Source: GCA-2723085 sp042093455 (GTDB taxonomy: Bacteria; Bacteroidota; Bacteroidia; Flavobacteriales_D; Parvicellaceae). From it: a stretch of DNA of 13,356 bases. The notes beneath the pieces are model-generated. The model had not been told where the DNA came from, did not search any database, and saw only the letters and a program-made list of their open reading frames with translations. Positions 1 to 6,832 of the stretch are shown piece after piece. The stretch spans positions 1 to 13,356 of the forward strand of contig JBELEU010000040.1 of assembly GCA_042093455.1 (NCBI GenBank), given 5' to 3'. How positions within the stretch are numbered: the first letter of the stretch is position 1; every line of letters begins with the position of its first letter. The translations under genes were made by a program, and so were the position numbers.

Positions 1-299
1 GTAATACAACCTTTACTGTAAGAACCTTGAGAATCAAAAATAGGCTGATATGTATTTCCAGAATTTGATGTTTTCCAAACCCCACTTGATGCAGCAGCCA
101 AATAATATTCAGAATTATCATTTGGATTGACGGCAATATCAGCAATTCTACCAGCTGTTAAAGCAGGACCAATAGACCTAAAATTAAGACCGTTAATAGT
201 TATTTTTTCTAGTGGTGTTTTTTCTTTTTCGTTTTTCTTTTTTGAAATTGAAGTACTCATCAAAAAAACAGGTAATAACAATAATAGATATTTTTTCAT
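1..299 (-). CDS. Secreted BNR/VPS10-like repeat protein, N-terminal part only
   Basis: This is the first 99 codons of a minus-strand gene that runs off the left edge. The protein opens with a short signal peptide (MKKYLLLLLPVFLM), then a lysine/glutamate-rich linker, then a conserved segment reading FRSIGPALTAGRIADIAVNP, followed by AAASSGVWKT and FDSQGSYSKGCIT. That pattern is typical of the large WD40/YVTN/BNR-like (sortilin/VPS10-type) beta-propeller proteins common in Bacteroidota, usually about 1000 residues and exported. The partial sequence shows no catalytic residues; some relatives are annotated as glycosyl hydrolases, but that is not supported here. The ATG at 297-299 lies 9 bases after the stop of the upstream thioesterase gene, so the two probably share a transcript. 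Family membership is fairly sure; the role is unknown. Confidence 0.85.
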   Translation of the reverse strand, partial: MKKYLLLLLPVFLMSTSISKKKNEKEKTPLEKITINGLNFRSIGPALTAGRIADIAVNPNDNSEYYLAAASSGVWKTSNSGNTYQPIFDSQGSYSKGCI

Positions 300-308
300 T
301 TCAATTTA

Positions 309-740
309 TTATTTAAAATTCATGTCACTCTTTTTAAACGGATAAGCGTTTAATGTAGCCAAACCAGTAACTAATAAATCATTGTTTTGGTTAAAAATTT
401 TACCCTCAACAACAATCAATTTTTTACCTTTTTTCAAAACTAATCCTGTAGCAAAAAGGCTATCATCCAAAAATGCACCAGACAAAAAATTCATTTTCAG
501 TTCAACTGTTGAAACTACATTACCATCAGAAATAGCCATTGACAAAGCCGCAGTACCAACAACTTGATCCATAATTGCAGACAAAAAACCACCATGAGCT
601 GAATTTGATGTCGCTAAATGCTCCTTTTTTACTACGCCTTTATAGGTAATATTACCTGGGTCAATGATATTTAACTCAATTCCTAAATTAGCTCCAAAAT
701 GATTGGTTTGATGGTATCTTTTTAGTATTTCTATGCTCAT
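309..740 (-). CDS. PaaI-family hotdog-fold thioesterase
   Basis: This is a 143-residue single-domain hotdog protein, the usual size for PaaI-type acyl-CoA thioesterases. The family signature HGG lies at residues 49-51, followed by the helix FLSAIMDQVVGTAA carrying the likely catalytic Asp58. The strand STVELKMNFLSGA matches the conserved second half of the fold. Such enzymes hydrolyse acyl-CoA or aryl-CoA thioesters in the cytoplasm, but the substrate cannot be read from sequence. The gene is divergent from thrS, with 88 bases between the starts, and lies 9 bases upstream of the BNR-repeat gene on the same strand. No clear Shine-Dalgarno sequence precedes the ATG, which is usual for Bacteroidota. 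The call is confident at family level only. Confidence 0.88.
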   Translation of the reverse strand: MSIEILKRYHQTNHFGANLGIELNIIDPGNITYKGVVKKEHLATSNSAHGGFLSAIMDQVVGTAALSMAISDGNVVSTVELKMNFLSGAFLDDSLFATGLVLKKGKKLIVVEGKIFNQNNDLLVTGLATLNAYPFKKSDMNFK

Positions 741-797
741 ACTCCAACAAAGTAAATGAATATTTCTATAACATCATTCTCATCTCTGTCAAATCAT

Positions 798-805
798 TAT
801 ATTTG
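798..805 (+). promoter_or_regulatory. Candidate Bacteroidota -7 box upstream of thrS
   Basis: TATATTTG matches the Bacteroidota primary-sigma -7 consensus TAnnTTTG at all fixed positions. If it spans -10 to -3, transcription would start near 808 and leave a leader of about 21 A-rich bases before the thrS ATG. No convincing -33 TTTG lies at the expected distance. It is the only such box between the divergent paaI-like gene and thrS on this strand. Confidence 0.45.
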
Positions 806-828
806 CCAACTGTAAAAAATTAATCTTA

Positions 829-2772
829 ATGATTGAAGTAACATTACCTGACGGATCTAAAAGAAAAGTAAATAAAGGAACAACCTCTTTTGAGATTGCA
901 CAATCCATAAGCGAAGGCTTGGCCAGACAAGTATTATCGGCTGAAATCAATGGTGAAATATGGGATATCAACAGAGAAATTCATGAAGATGCAAGTTTTA
1001 AATTATTCACTTTCAAAGACAAAGAAGGAAAGTCAACTTTTTGGCACAGTAGTGCACACTTAATGGCAGAAGCTTTGGAAGCTTTGTATCCAGGAATCAA
1101 ACTTGCTATAGGACCACCCATAGAAAATGGATTTTATTACGATATTGATTTTGGAGATTACGATATTTCAGAAAAAGACTTAATTAAAGTTGAGCAAAAG
1201 ATATTAGAACTTGCAAGAGAAAAAAACACCTTTAAAAGAGAGAACATATCAAAAAAAGATGCCATTGCATATTTCACAAAGAAAGATGACCCTTACAAAC
1301 TTGAATTAATAAACGATTTAAATGATGGTGAAATAACATTTTACACACAAGGTGAATTTACTGATTTATGTAGAGGACCTCACATCCCACATACAGGATT
1401 TATAAAAGCTGTTAAGCTATTAAATATTGCAGGAGCATATTGGAGAGGTGATGAAAATAACAAACAACTGACTAGAATATATGGTGTTACCTTCCAAAAG
1501 CAAAAAGAACTAACCATTCATCTTGAACTTATAGAAGAAGCTAAAAAAAGAGATCACAGAAAACTTGGAAAAGAGTTGGAGCTATTTACATTTTCAGAAA
1601 GAGTTGGAATGGGACTTCCTTTATGGCTTCCCAAAGGTGCAGAACTCAGAGAAAGGTTAATGGACTTTCTTAAAAAAGCTCAAATTAACGCTGGCTATTC
1701 TCCAGTTTCAACTCCTCACATTGGACACAAAGACTTATATGTTTGTTCTGGACATTACGATAAATATGGTGAAGATTCATTTCAACCTATAAAAACACCA
1801 CACGAGGGAGAAGAATTTCTTCTAAAACCCATGAACTGTCCTCATCATTGTGAAGTTTACAAAGCTTCACCTAAATCATATAAAGATTTACCTGTAAGGT
1901 ACGCAGAATTTGGAACAGTATACAGATATGAACAAAGTGGAGAACTTCACGGGTTAACAAGAGTTAGAGGATTTACTCAGGACGATGCTCATATTTTCTG
2001 CAGACCTGATCAATTAGAAATTGAATTTAAAAAAGTAATCGATTTAGTTCTTTATGTATTTAAGGCTCTAGATTTTAAAGATTTTGTTGTTCAAGTATCA
2101 TTAAGAGACCCAGAAAATCCTAGCAAATACATAGGAAGCGAAGAAAATTGGGACAAAGCAGAAGCTGCAATCATAAAAGCTGCAAATGAAAAAAACCTTG
2201 AAACTATTGTAGAATATGGTGAAGCTGCATTTTATGGACCAAAATTAGACTTCATGGTTAAAGATGCTTTAAACAGGTCATGGCAATTAGGTACAATTCA
2301 AGTTGATTATAATCTTCCTGAAAGATTTGAACTTGAATACACAGGATCTGATAATGAAAAACACAGACCTATAATGATTCATCGTGCACCTTTTGGCTCT
2401 CTCGAAAGATTCATTGCTTTACTGATAGAACATACAGGTGGAAAATTCCCACTTTGGCTGAGTCCTGAACAATTTACAATACTTCCAATTAGCGAACTCT
2501 ACAATGATTATGCAAAAGAAGTTTCAAAACTTCTAAAAAATTACGATATTCGCGGACTTGTTGACGAAAGGAATGAAAAAATAGGCAGAAAAATACGTGA
2601 TGCCGAACTTCAAAAAACACCTTACATGCTTATTGTAGGTGAGAAAGAAGCGAAAGAAAATAAAGTTTCTGTTAGACAACAAAGCAAAGGTGATATTGGT
2701 CAATTTAGCATTGAAGAGTTTTCTAAACTAATTCAAGACAAAATTAACGAAGACATTACCCAATTTGAATAA
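829..2772 (+). CDS. thrS: Threonyl-tRNA synthetase
   Basis: This is a full-length 647-residue class II aminoacyl-tRNA synthetase that charges tRNA-Thr. Domains in order: N-terminal TGS domain (about 1-62); editing domain with HSSAH (His73, His77) and DLCRGPH (Cys181, His185), which removes mischarged serine; catalytic core (about 240-535); C-terminal anticodon-binding domain starting near LWLSPEQ (about 542). Zinc and threonine-binding residues are in place: Cys337 in MNCPHH, His388 in DDAHIF and His518 in MIHRAPFGS. Motif 2 (RYAEFGTVYRYE) and motif 3 (GSLERFIALLIEH) are intact. The ATG at 829 gives a normal TGS start (MIEVTLPDGS). Downstream come infC, rpmI and rplT with no terminator visible between, a conserved bacterial cluster. 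Nothing is missing or odd. Confidence 0.99.
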   Translation: MIEVTLPDGSKRKVNKGTTSFEIAQSISEGLARQVLSAEINGEIWDINREIHEDASFKLFTFKDKEGKSTFWHSSAHLMAEALEALYPGIKLAIGPPIENGFYYDIDFGDYDISEKDLIKVEQKILELAREKNTFKRENISKKDAIAYFTKKDDPYKLELINDLNDGEITFYTQGEFTDLCRGPHIPHTGFIKAVKLLNIAGAYWRGDENNKQLTRIYGVTFQKQKELTIHLELIEEAKKRDHRKLGKELELFTFSERVGMGLPLWLPKGAELRERLMDFLKKAQINAGYSPVSTPHIGHKDLYVCSGHYDKYGEDSFQPIKTPHEGEEFLLKPMNCPHHCEVYKASPKSYKDLPVRYAEFGTVYRYEQSGELHGLTRVRGFTQDDAHIFCRPDQLEIEFKKVIDLVLYVFKALDFKDFVVQVSLRDPENPSKYIGSEENWDKAEAAIIKAANEKNLETIVEYGEAAFYGPKLDFMVKDALNRSWQLGTIQVDYNLPERFELEYTGSDNEKHRPIMIHRAPFGSLERFIALLIEHTGGKFPLWLSPEQFTILPISELYNDYAKEVSKLLKNYDIRGLVDERNEKIGRKIRDAELQKTPYMLIVGEKEAKENKVSVRQQSKGDIGQFSIEEFSKLIQDKINEDITQFE

Positions 2773-2801
2773 AAATTTAAGTTTAATTAAAATATAATAA
2801 T

Positions 2802-3350
2802 ATCAGACCAAGAAGACCAAATAGAGGAAGGGTTATTAAGGAAGACCCACACAGAATCAACGAACGCATCAGAGTTCCTGAAGTAAGAGTAGTTGGTGAA
2901 GGTATTGAACAAGGAGTTTATCCTACTAGTAAAGCCATAGAAATGGCTGAAGAAAAAGAACTTGATTTAGTAGAAATTTCTCCAAATGCTAAACCTCCTG
3001 TTTGTAAAATTACTGATTATAAAAAGTTTTTATACGAACAAAAGAGAAAGCAAAAAGAACTTAAATCAAAACAAATTAAAGTAGTAATTAAAGAAATCAG
3101 ATTTGGACCAAATACAGATGAGCATGATTTTCAATTTAAATTAAAACACGCCATTAAGTTCCTTTCAGACGGTTCTAAACTCAAGGCGTTTGTTTTTTTT
3201 AAAGGAAGATCTATCATATATAAAGATAGAGGTGAAATACTTTTACTTAAATTTGCGCAAGAATTAGAAGAATATGGTGTTATTGAAAAAATGCCAGAAT
3301 TACAGGGAAAGAAAATGATTGTCATGATCAATCCTATTAAAAAGAAATAA
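2802..3350 (+). CDS. infC: Translation initiation factor IF-3, non-AUG start
   Basis: IF-3 binds the 30S subunit, keeps it apart from 50S and rejects wrong start codons. The first in-frame ATG (2943) falls inside the conserved N-domain (the M of KAIEMAEEKELDLVEISPN), so a product starting there would lose about 45 conserved residues. The frame is open from a TAA at 2784, and the upstream codons read RPRRPNRGRVIKEDPHRINE and then RIRVPEVRVVGEGIEQGVYP, a standard Bacteroidota IF-3 N-terminus. It contains no AUG, GUG or UUG, so initiation must be at AUC 2802 (chosen here, 182 residues, keeps the basic RPRRPNRG tail) or AUU 2835. A GA-rich GAGGAAGGG precedes the AUU but also encodes part of the basic tail. 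Linker and C-domain (KEIRFGPNTDEHD, FVFFKGRSI) are complete. AUU starts are known for infC elsewhere and allow IF-3 to repress itself; the same is inferred here. Product certain, exact start not. Confidence 0.93.
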   Translation: MRPRRPNRGRVIKEDPHRINERIRVPEVRVVGEGIEQGVYPTSKAIEMAEEKELDLVEISPNAKPPVCKITDYKKFLYEQKRKQKELKSKQIKVVIKEIRFGPNTDEHDFQFKLKHAIKFLSDGSKLKAFVFFKGRSIIYKDRGEILLLKFAQELEEYGVIEKMPELQGKKMIVMINPIKKK

Positions 3351-3379
3351 AAAAGTAAAAACAACACAAAATATAAGTT

Positions 3380-3574
3380 ATGCCTAAAATGAAAACCAAC
3401 TCCAGTGCTAAAAAGCGTTTTAAGTTTACTGGCAGTGGGAAAATTAAAAGAAAACATGCTTTTAAGAGTCATATTTTGACCAAGAAAGCTACGAAAAGAA
3501 AAAGAAATTTGACTAAAGATGGATTAGTCCACAAGTCAGATTTAAAGAATATTAAGTTACAACTTTGTGCTTAA
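3380..3574 (+). CDS. rpmI: 50S ribosomal protein L35 (bL35)
   Basis: This is a 64-residue, strongly basic protein of normal length for bL35. It begins MPKMKTNSSAKKRFKFTGSG, the family signature, and continues with KIKRKHAFKSHILTKK and a KRKRNL stretch. It is a component of the large ribosomal subunit. The ATG lies 29 bases after the infC stop, with an A-rich spacer and no Shine-Dalgarno sequence. The order infC-rpmI-rplT is one of the most conserved ribosomal gene sets, so co-transcription is expected. Confidence 0.98.
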   Translation: MPKMKTNSSAKKRFKFTGSGKIKRKHAFKSHILTKKATKRKRNLTKDGLVHKSDLKNIKLQLCA

Positions 3575-3664
3575 ATTATTCTGGTTACTAAATGTTAAAC
3601 CCGGTTTATAGTCAAATAAGATAAGATTAGATAACTAACGCTATCAACCAAAAAAATTAAAATT
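3575..3664 (+). promoter_or_regulatory. Possible structured leader between rpmI and rplT
   Basis: This 90-base spacer is the longest gap inside the thrS cluster. It can form a small hairpin TAAAC-CCG-GTTTA (3596-3608), and the AACC in it could instead pair with GGTT at 3583-3586; the two pairings exclude each other. It is followed by three near-copies of AGATA (3619-3633). L20 represses its own operon through an mRNA leader in other bacteria, so the site is suggestive. The stems are short and I do not recognise a known L20-leader fold. Confidence 0.2.
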
Positions 3665-4009
3665 ATGCCTAGATCAGTAAATAGTGTAGCAGCAAAAGCA
3701 AGAAGAAAAAAAGTTATAAAACTTGCCAAAGGTTACTACGGAAGAAGAAAAAATGTACATACAGTTGCAAAAAATGCTGTAGAAAAAGGACTTTCTCATG
3801 CTTATAAAGACAGAAGGACCAAGAAAAGAAACTTTAGATCACTTTGGATTCAAAGAATTAACGCAGGTGCAAGGTTGTACGACATGAGTTATTCAGAATT
3901 CATGGGAAAAATTAATGCTAAAGGAATTGAGCTTAACAGAAAAACTCTAGCCGACTTAGCAATGAATCACCCTGAGGCTTTTAAAGCTGTAATTGATTCT
4001 ATTAAATAA
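3665..4009 (+). CDS. rplT: 50S ribosomal protein L20 (bL20)
   Basis: This is a 114-residue basic protein matching bL20 end to end: MPRSVNSVAAKARRKKVIKL at the N-terminus, then AKGYYGRRKNVHTVAKNAVEK, the FRSLWIQRINAGAR motif, and a C-terminal domain ending FKAVIDSIK. It binds 23S rRNA early in 50S assembly, and in other bacteria it also represses its own operon by binding the mRNA. It is the last gene of the thrS-infC-rpmI-rplT cluster and is followed within 25 bases by a strong intrinsic terminator. The start is fixed by the conserved MPR N-terminus. Confidence 0.98.
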   Translation: MPRSVNSVAAKARRKKVIKLAKGYYGRRKNVHTVAKNAVEKGLSHAYKDRRTKKRNFRSLWIQRINAGARLYDMSYSEFMGKINAKGIELNRKTLADLAMNHPEAFKAVIDSIK

Positions 4010-4028
4010 ATTAAATTGTTGTTTTTAC

Positions 4029-5303
4029 TTAAAAGGGAATCTTAGGATTCCCTTTTTTTTTGCCCATATCAATATTTCTTAAATATTTTAGCTGATTAAC
4101 TACATCATCAAATTCAACATCCTCTGTTGAGGATAAATATCTATTTACATTTACTATTAAACTAGAATCTGCAAAAAAGTTATCTCTAGCAAAATGCACA
4201 AACTTCAACACCCAAAAGGCATCGTATTTTGCAAAAAATCTTTTTTTAAAACTTTTAATAGAATTAGTATTATTAAGCAACTGATTTAAACTTTTCAACC
4301 AAGACTCCTCAGACATAAACGCTTTAATAATGTGAGGAAATGTGTTGTAGCTATAATCACCTGACTCAATTAATTCAATCCAAGTTTTTAGCAATTCAAA
4401 AATCTCAAATCTGTAAGTTAAATTCAAATCTGTTTTACCTTCACTGGCTTCAATCATTGCTCTACCAGTTCCAAAAGGAACCCTATTAGACATTCTTGGA
4501 GATGGGATAACTTTAGTTGAACTAATTTCTCCAAAACAACCCCCTTGAATTACCTTATTGATAAAATAAAAATCTTCTCCCGCCTTTCTTCTGTTCATAC
4601 CCCCTTGTTTTGCGTATGCTGATGAACGAACTGCAAATGAACTACCAACAGTGTGAAATGAATACTGAAAACCACTATATTTTAAGGCATTTTTATAGTA
4701 CCTGAGATGCAACTCATAGCAAGTAATGTTAAAAAGCTGTTCATTTGAAAAGTCATCATCATCTATAGGGTGTTCGAAATGAATAGAAGCCCCAAGCAAA
4801 AATTTGTCTTTAAAAAAATTATTTATCTCCATAAAATAATTAGACTCAACAATTGAATCTGCATCGAATCCCACAAGAATTCCATCTTTATCAATTGCTT
4901 TAAAACGCCTTAAGCCCTCATCCATGCCAATTTTTCTTGCCCACCCAACACCAGCATGTTTGATAGGGAGATTAGGTACGTAAATTGGAAGAATTTTGAA
5001 TTTTTCAGAATTATAATGTTTTGACAGCATATCCAAATCTTTAATATTTTTCAAACTTAAATCAACAACATTCTTGTTGGAATTTTCAGGATAATTCACA
5101 ACTACAATGATCTCAACTGAAAAACCTGAACAATGACAAGACAATAACGACTTTACAGAATTAACAACGTTCTTTTCATCAAATGAAGGGATTACGACAA
5201 TTATAGATAGATCACTTGATACAGTATTTGAAATTGCTACATCACTTGTATTAAATCTTTTAAAATAATTATCTACTATGGAGATAAACGTTTTTTGCCC
5301 CAT
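4029..5303 (-). CDS. GT2-type glycosyltransferase
   Basis: This is a 424-residue protein with a GT-A nucleotide-sugar-binding fold. An opening strand SIIVVIPSFDE (about 33-43) is followed by the metal/nucleotide DxD-type motif GFDADS (145-150) and the acceptor-side HTVGSSFAVRSSAY and GEDFYF (242-247), the usual family 2 catalytic-base region. After about residue 290 comes a helical C-terminal region with no motif I recognise. No signal peptide or membrane segment is evident, so it is probably cytosolic. Its ATG lies 28 bases inside pdxH, indicating translational coupling, although the functions look unrelated. Its 3' end carries the rplT terminator hairpin within codons for GNPKIPF. Donor and acceptor are unknown; a role in cell-surface glycan synthesis is only inferred. 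Confidence 0.8.
   Translation of the reverse strand: MGQKTFISIVDNYFKRFNTSDVAISNTVSSDLSIIVVIPSFDEKNVVNSVKSLLSCHCSGFSVEIIVVVNYPENSNKNVVDLSLKNIKDLDMLSKHYNSEKFKILPIYVPNLPIKHAGVGWARKIGMDEGLRRFKAIDKDGILVGFDADSIVESNYFMEINNFFKDKFLLGASIHFEHPIDDDDFSNEQLFNITCYELHLRYYKNALKYSGFQYSFHTVGSSFAVRSSAYAKQGGMNRRKAGEDFYFINKVIQGGCFGEISSTKVIPSPRMSNRVPFGTGRAMIEASEGKTDLNLTYRFEIFELLKTWIELIESGDYSYNTFPHIIKAFMSEESWLKSLNQLLNNTNSIKSFKKRFFAKYDAFWVLKFVHFARDNFFADSSLIVNVNRYLSSTEDVEFDDVVNQLKYLRNIDMGKKKGNPKIPF
4031..4061 (+). terminator. Rho-independent terminator of the thrS-rplT cluster
   Basis: An 11-bp perfect stem AAAAGGGAATC (4031-4041) and GATTCCCTTTT (4046-4056) closes on a TTAG loop and runs straight into further Ts to 4061. 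It lies 21 bases after the rplT stop. The same hairpin covers the last codons of the convergent glycosyltransferase (stop at 4029-4031). Read on the minus strand it is followed only by TTTT and then mixed sequence, so termination there may be weaker. Confidence 0.9.
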
Positions 5304-5932
5304 AACCCATTTTCTTTTTTATAGCATATTCGGTCATGTAGCCTACTGGGTCTACCTTGCCAAAACTCTATTTTTATAGGCTGCAAAGAGTAACCTCCCC
5401 AATGTGGTGGCCTCTGAACCACAATTCCTTTAAATTTTTCTTCAAAAGCAATATATTTATTTTCAAGCTCTTTTCTTGACGAAAGCAATTGGCTTTGGCT
5501 AGAAGCCCAAGCACCAATTTTACTCTTTCTTGGTCTTGCATTGAAATAACTATCAGAAATTTTCTCATCAACTTTAACAACTGTGCCTTGAATTATTATT
5601 TGCCTTTCAAGTTCACCCCAGAAAATATTAAAAGCAGCTTTTTTATTTACTAATAAATCACTCCCTTTAGCTGAGTTGTAATTGGTGTAAAAAACAAAAC
5701 CATCGTCAATTATATCTCTGATATATACCATTCTTGAGGATGGCTGACCTTCAAGACTAGCGGTAGAAAGACATGCCGCGTAAGGATCAAGAATATTACT
5801 CGATATTGCTTCTTCGAACCAAACAGCATATTGATCCATTGGATTATCCTTAACCATATTATCTTCGAGAGGCTTATTTGCAAAATCTCTTCTTATGGTG
5901 TTGACATAGTTTTTTATTTTATCAATCGACAT
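5276..5932 (-). CDS. pdxH: Pyridoxamine/pyridoxine 5'-phosphate oxidase
   Basis: This FMN-dependent enzyme oxidises pyridoxamine or pyridoxine 5'-phosphate to pyridoxal 5'-phosphate, the last step of vitamin B6 synthesis and salvage. The 218-residue length is normal. Visible motifs are the FMN-binding segment SSRMVYIRDI with FVFYTNYNSAKG, the AAFNIFWGELERQI strand, SKIGAWASSQS, and the C-terminal RPPHWGGYSLQP followed by FWQGRPSRLHDR, whose Arg and His contact the substrate. I start at the ATG 5930-5932 (MSIDKIKNYV); a TTG two codons upstream would only add two residues. The gene is divergent from kdsB, with 101 bases between the starts, and overlaps the downstream glycosyltransferase by 28 bases. 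Confidence 0.97.
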   Translation of the reverse strand: MSIDKIKNYVNTIRRDFANKPLEDNMVKDNPMDQYAVWFEEAISSNILDPYAACLSTASLEGQPSSRMVYIRDIIDDGFVFYTNYNSAKGSDLLVNKKAAFNIFWGELERQIIIQGTVVKVDEKISDSYFNARPRKSKIGAWASSQSQLLSSRKELENKYIAFEEKFKGIVVQRPPHWGGYSLQPIKIEFWQGRPSRLHDRICYKKENGLWGKKRLSP

Positions 5933-5996
5933 CCCCAAAAATAATGAATTGTAATAAACGTTGAAGAATATACTTACAATTATCCTAATAAATTAA

Positions 5997-6029
5997 TTGT
6001 ATAAATTAAAGAGATTATAACTATTTTCG
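5997..6029 (+). promoter_or_regulatory. Weak candidate promoter for kdsB
   Basis: TTG at 5997-5999 and TATTTTCG at 6022-6029 (one mismatch to TAnnTTTG) are 22 bases apart, close to Bacteroidota -33/-7 spacing. The implied start near 6032 would leave almost no leader before the ATG at 6034. In such AT-rich DNA the match may be chance. Confidence 0.2.
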
Positions 6030-6033
6030 AAAT

Positions 6034-6804
6034 ATGAAGTTGAAAAACTCAAATGTTATCGGAATTATACCTGCAAGATATAATTCTACTCGTCTAGAGG
6101 GGAAACCATTAAAAGACATAAATGGCAAGCCAATGATTCAGCATGTCTATGAAAGAGCCAGCAAAGTGCTTTCACAGCTAATTGTTGCTACTGACGATAG
6201 TAGAATTTTTGACTGTGTTGAAGCTTTTGGTGGAAAGTGTATAATGACCTTAAAAGATCACCAAACAGGGACTAATAGATGTCTTGAAGCTTTTGAAAAT
6301 TGGTCAAGAAATAAGAATAACAATGCTTCAATAATCATAAATATTCAAGGTGATGAACCTTTATTAGATACAACTCATTTAGATGATATAATATCTTGCT
6401 TTAAAAATCCAAATACGACCATTGCTACACTTGCTTTGAAAGTCAAAAAGAACTCTTTGCTTAATGAGGGAAGTGTTTACTTAACAAAAGACATTAACAA
6501 CTTTGCAATTTACTTCAGTAGGTTTCCAATACCATTTTTAAGGGATATTCCCAAAGATAAATGGACTAGTCACCAACAATATTATCAGCACATTGGAATC
6601 TATGGCTTCACCAAAGATGCATTAACTAATTTTGCTAGAACTCAAAATTCTAACCTTGAAGATGCCGAGAAGTTAGAACAGTTGAGATGGCTTGAAAAAG
6701 GAGAAAAAATAAAAATTGCGACTACAGAATCTTTTTCACAACCTGTTGATACAATGGAAGATTTAAAAATTGTTCGTGACTATTTTAACAAGAAAGAAAA
6801 CTGA
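6034..6804 (+). CDS. kdsB: CMP-KDO synthetase (3-deoxy-manno-octulosonate cytidylyltransferase)
   Basis: This enzyme activates KDO with CTP to CMP-KDO, the donor for lipopolysaccharide inner-core assembly, in the cytoplasm. The 256-residue length is normal for the family. The signature loop IIPARYNSTRLEGKPL lies at residues 11-26. It is followed by VATDD, the TGTNRCLEA segment, and IINIQGDEPLL with its metal-binding Asp107 (GDEP at 106-109). The later FSRFPIPF and HIGIYGF strands and the LEQLRWLE helix are also typical. It is the first gene of a same-strand KDO set: kdsD starts 29 bases after its stop and kdsA follows with an overlap. No residue looks missing. Confidence 0.97.
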   Translation: MKLKNSNVIGIIPARYNSTRLEGKPLKDINGKPMIQHVYERASKVLSQLIVATDDSRIFDCVEAFGGKCIMTLKDHQTGTNRCLEAFENWSRNKNNNASIIINIQGDEPLLDTTHLDDIISCFKNPNTTIATLALKVKKNSLLNEGSVYLTKDINNFAIYFSRFPIPFLRDIPKDKWTSHQQYYQHIGIYGFTKDALTNFARTQNSNLEDAEKLEQLRWLEKGEKIKIATTESFSQPVDTMEDLKIVRDYFNKKEN

Positions 6805-6809
6805 TTTTA

Positions 6810-6817
6810 TACTTTTG
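6810..6817 (+). promoter_or_regulatory. Candidate internal -7 box for kdsD-kdsA
   Basis: TACTTTTG matches TAnnTTTG at all fixed positions and sits in the 28-base gap between kdsB and kdsD. The implied start near 6820 leaves a short A-rich leader before the kdsD TTG at 6833. TTTT at 6783-6786, inside the end of kdsB, lies roughly where a -33 element would be expected. Confidence 0.4.
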
Positions 6818-6832
6818 TAAAAACAACTTATT

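Noticed and set aside
127..567. Plus-strand open frames of 61-72 codons
   Set aside because: They are antisense to the BNR-repeat and thioesterase genes, have no recognisable protein pattern, and their length is explained by the opposite-strand coding.
789..971. Minus-strand 60-codon open frame over the thrS start
   Set aside because: Antisense to the well-conserved TGS domain of thrS; no family resemblance.
3131..3472. Minus-strand 113-codon open frame
   Set aside because: It is antisense to infC and rpmI. Its phenylalanine-rich, hydrophobic look comes from the lysine-rich codons of the real genes.
5374..5580. Second minus-strand frame inside pdxH
   Set aside because: It is a shifted reading of the pdxH coding region, which is intact from start to stop, so it is not evidence of a frameshift.
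5936..5943. Perfect -7 box TATTTTTG on the minus strand before pdxH
   Set aside because: It lies only 3 bases from the ATG, has no matching -33 element, and would give an essentially leaderless message; chance in AT-rich DNA is as likely.
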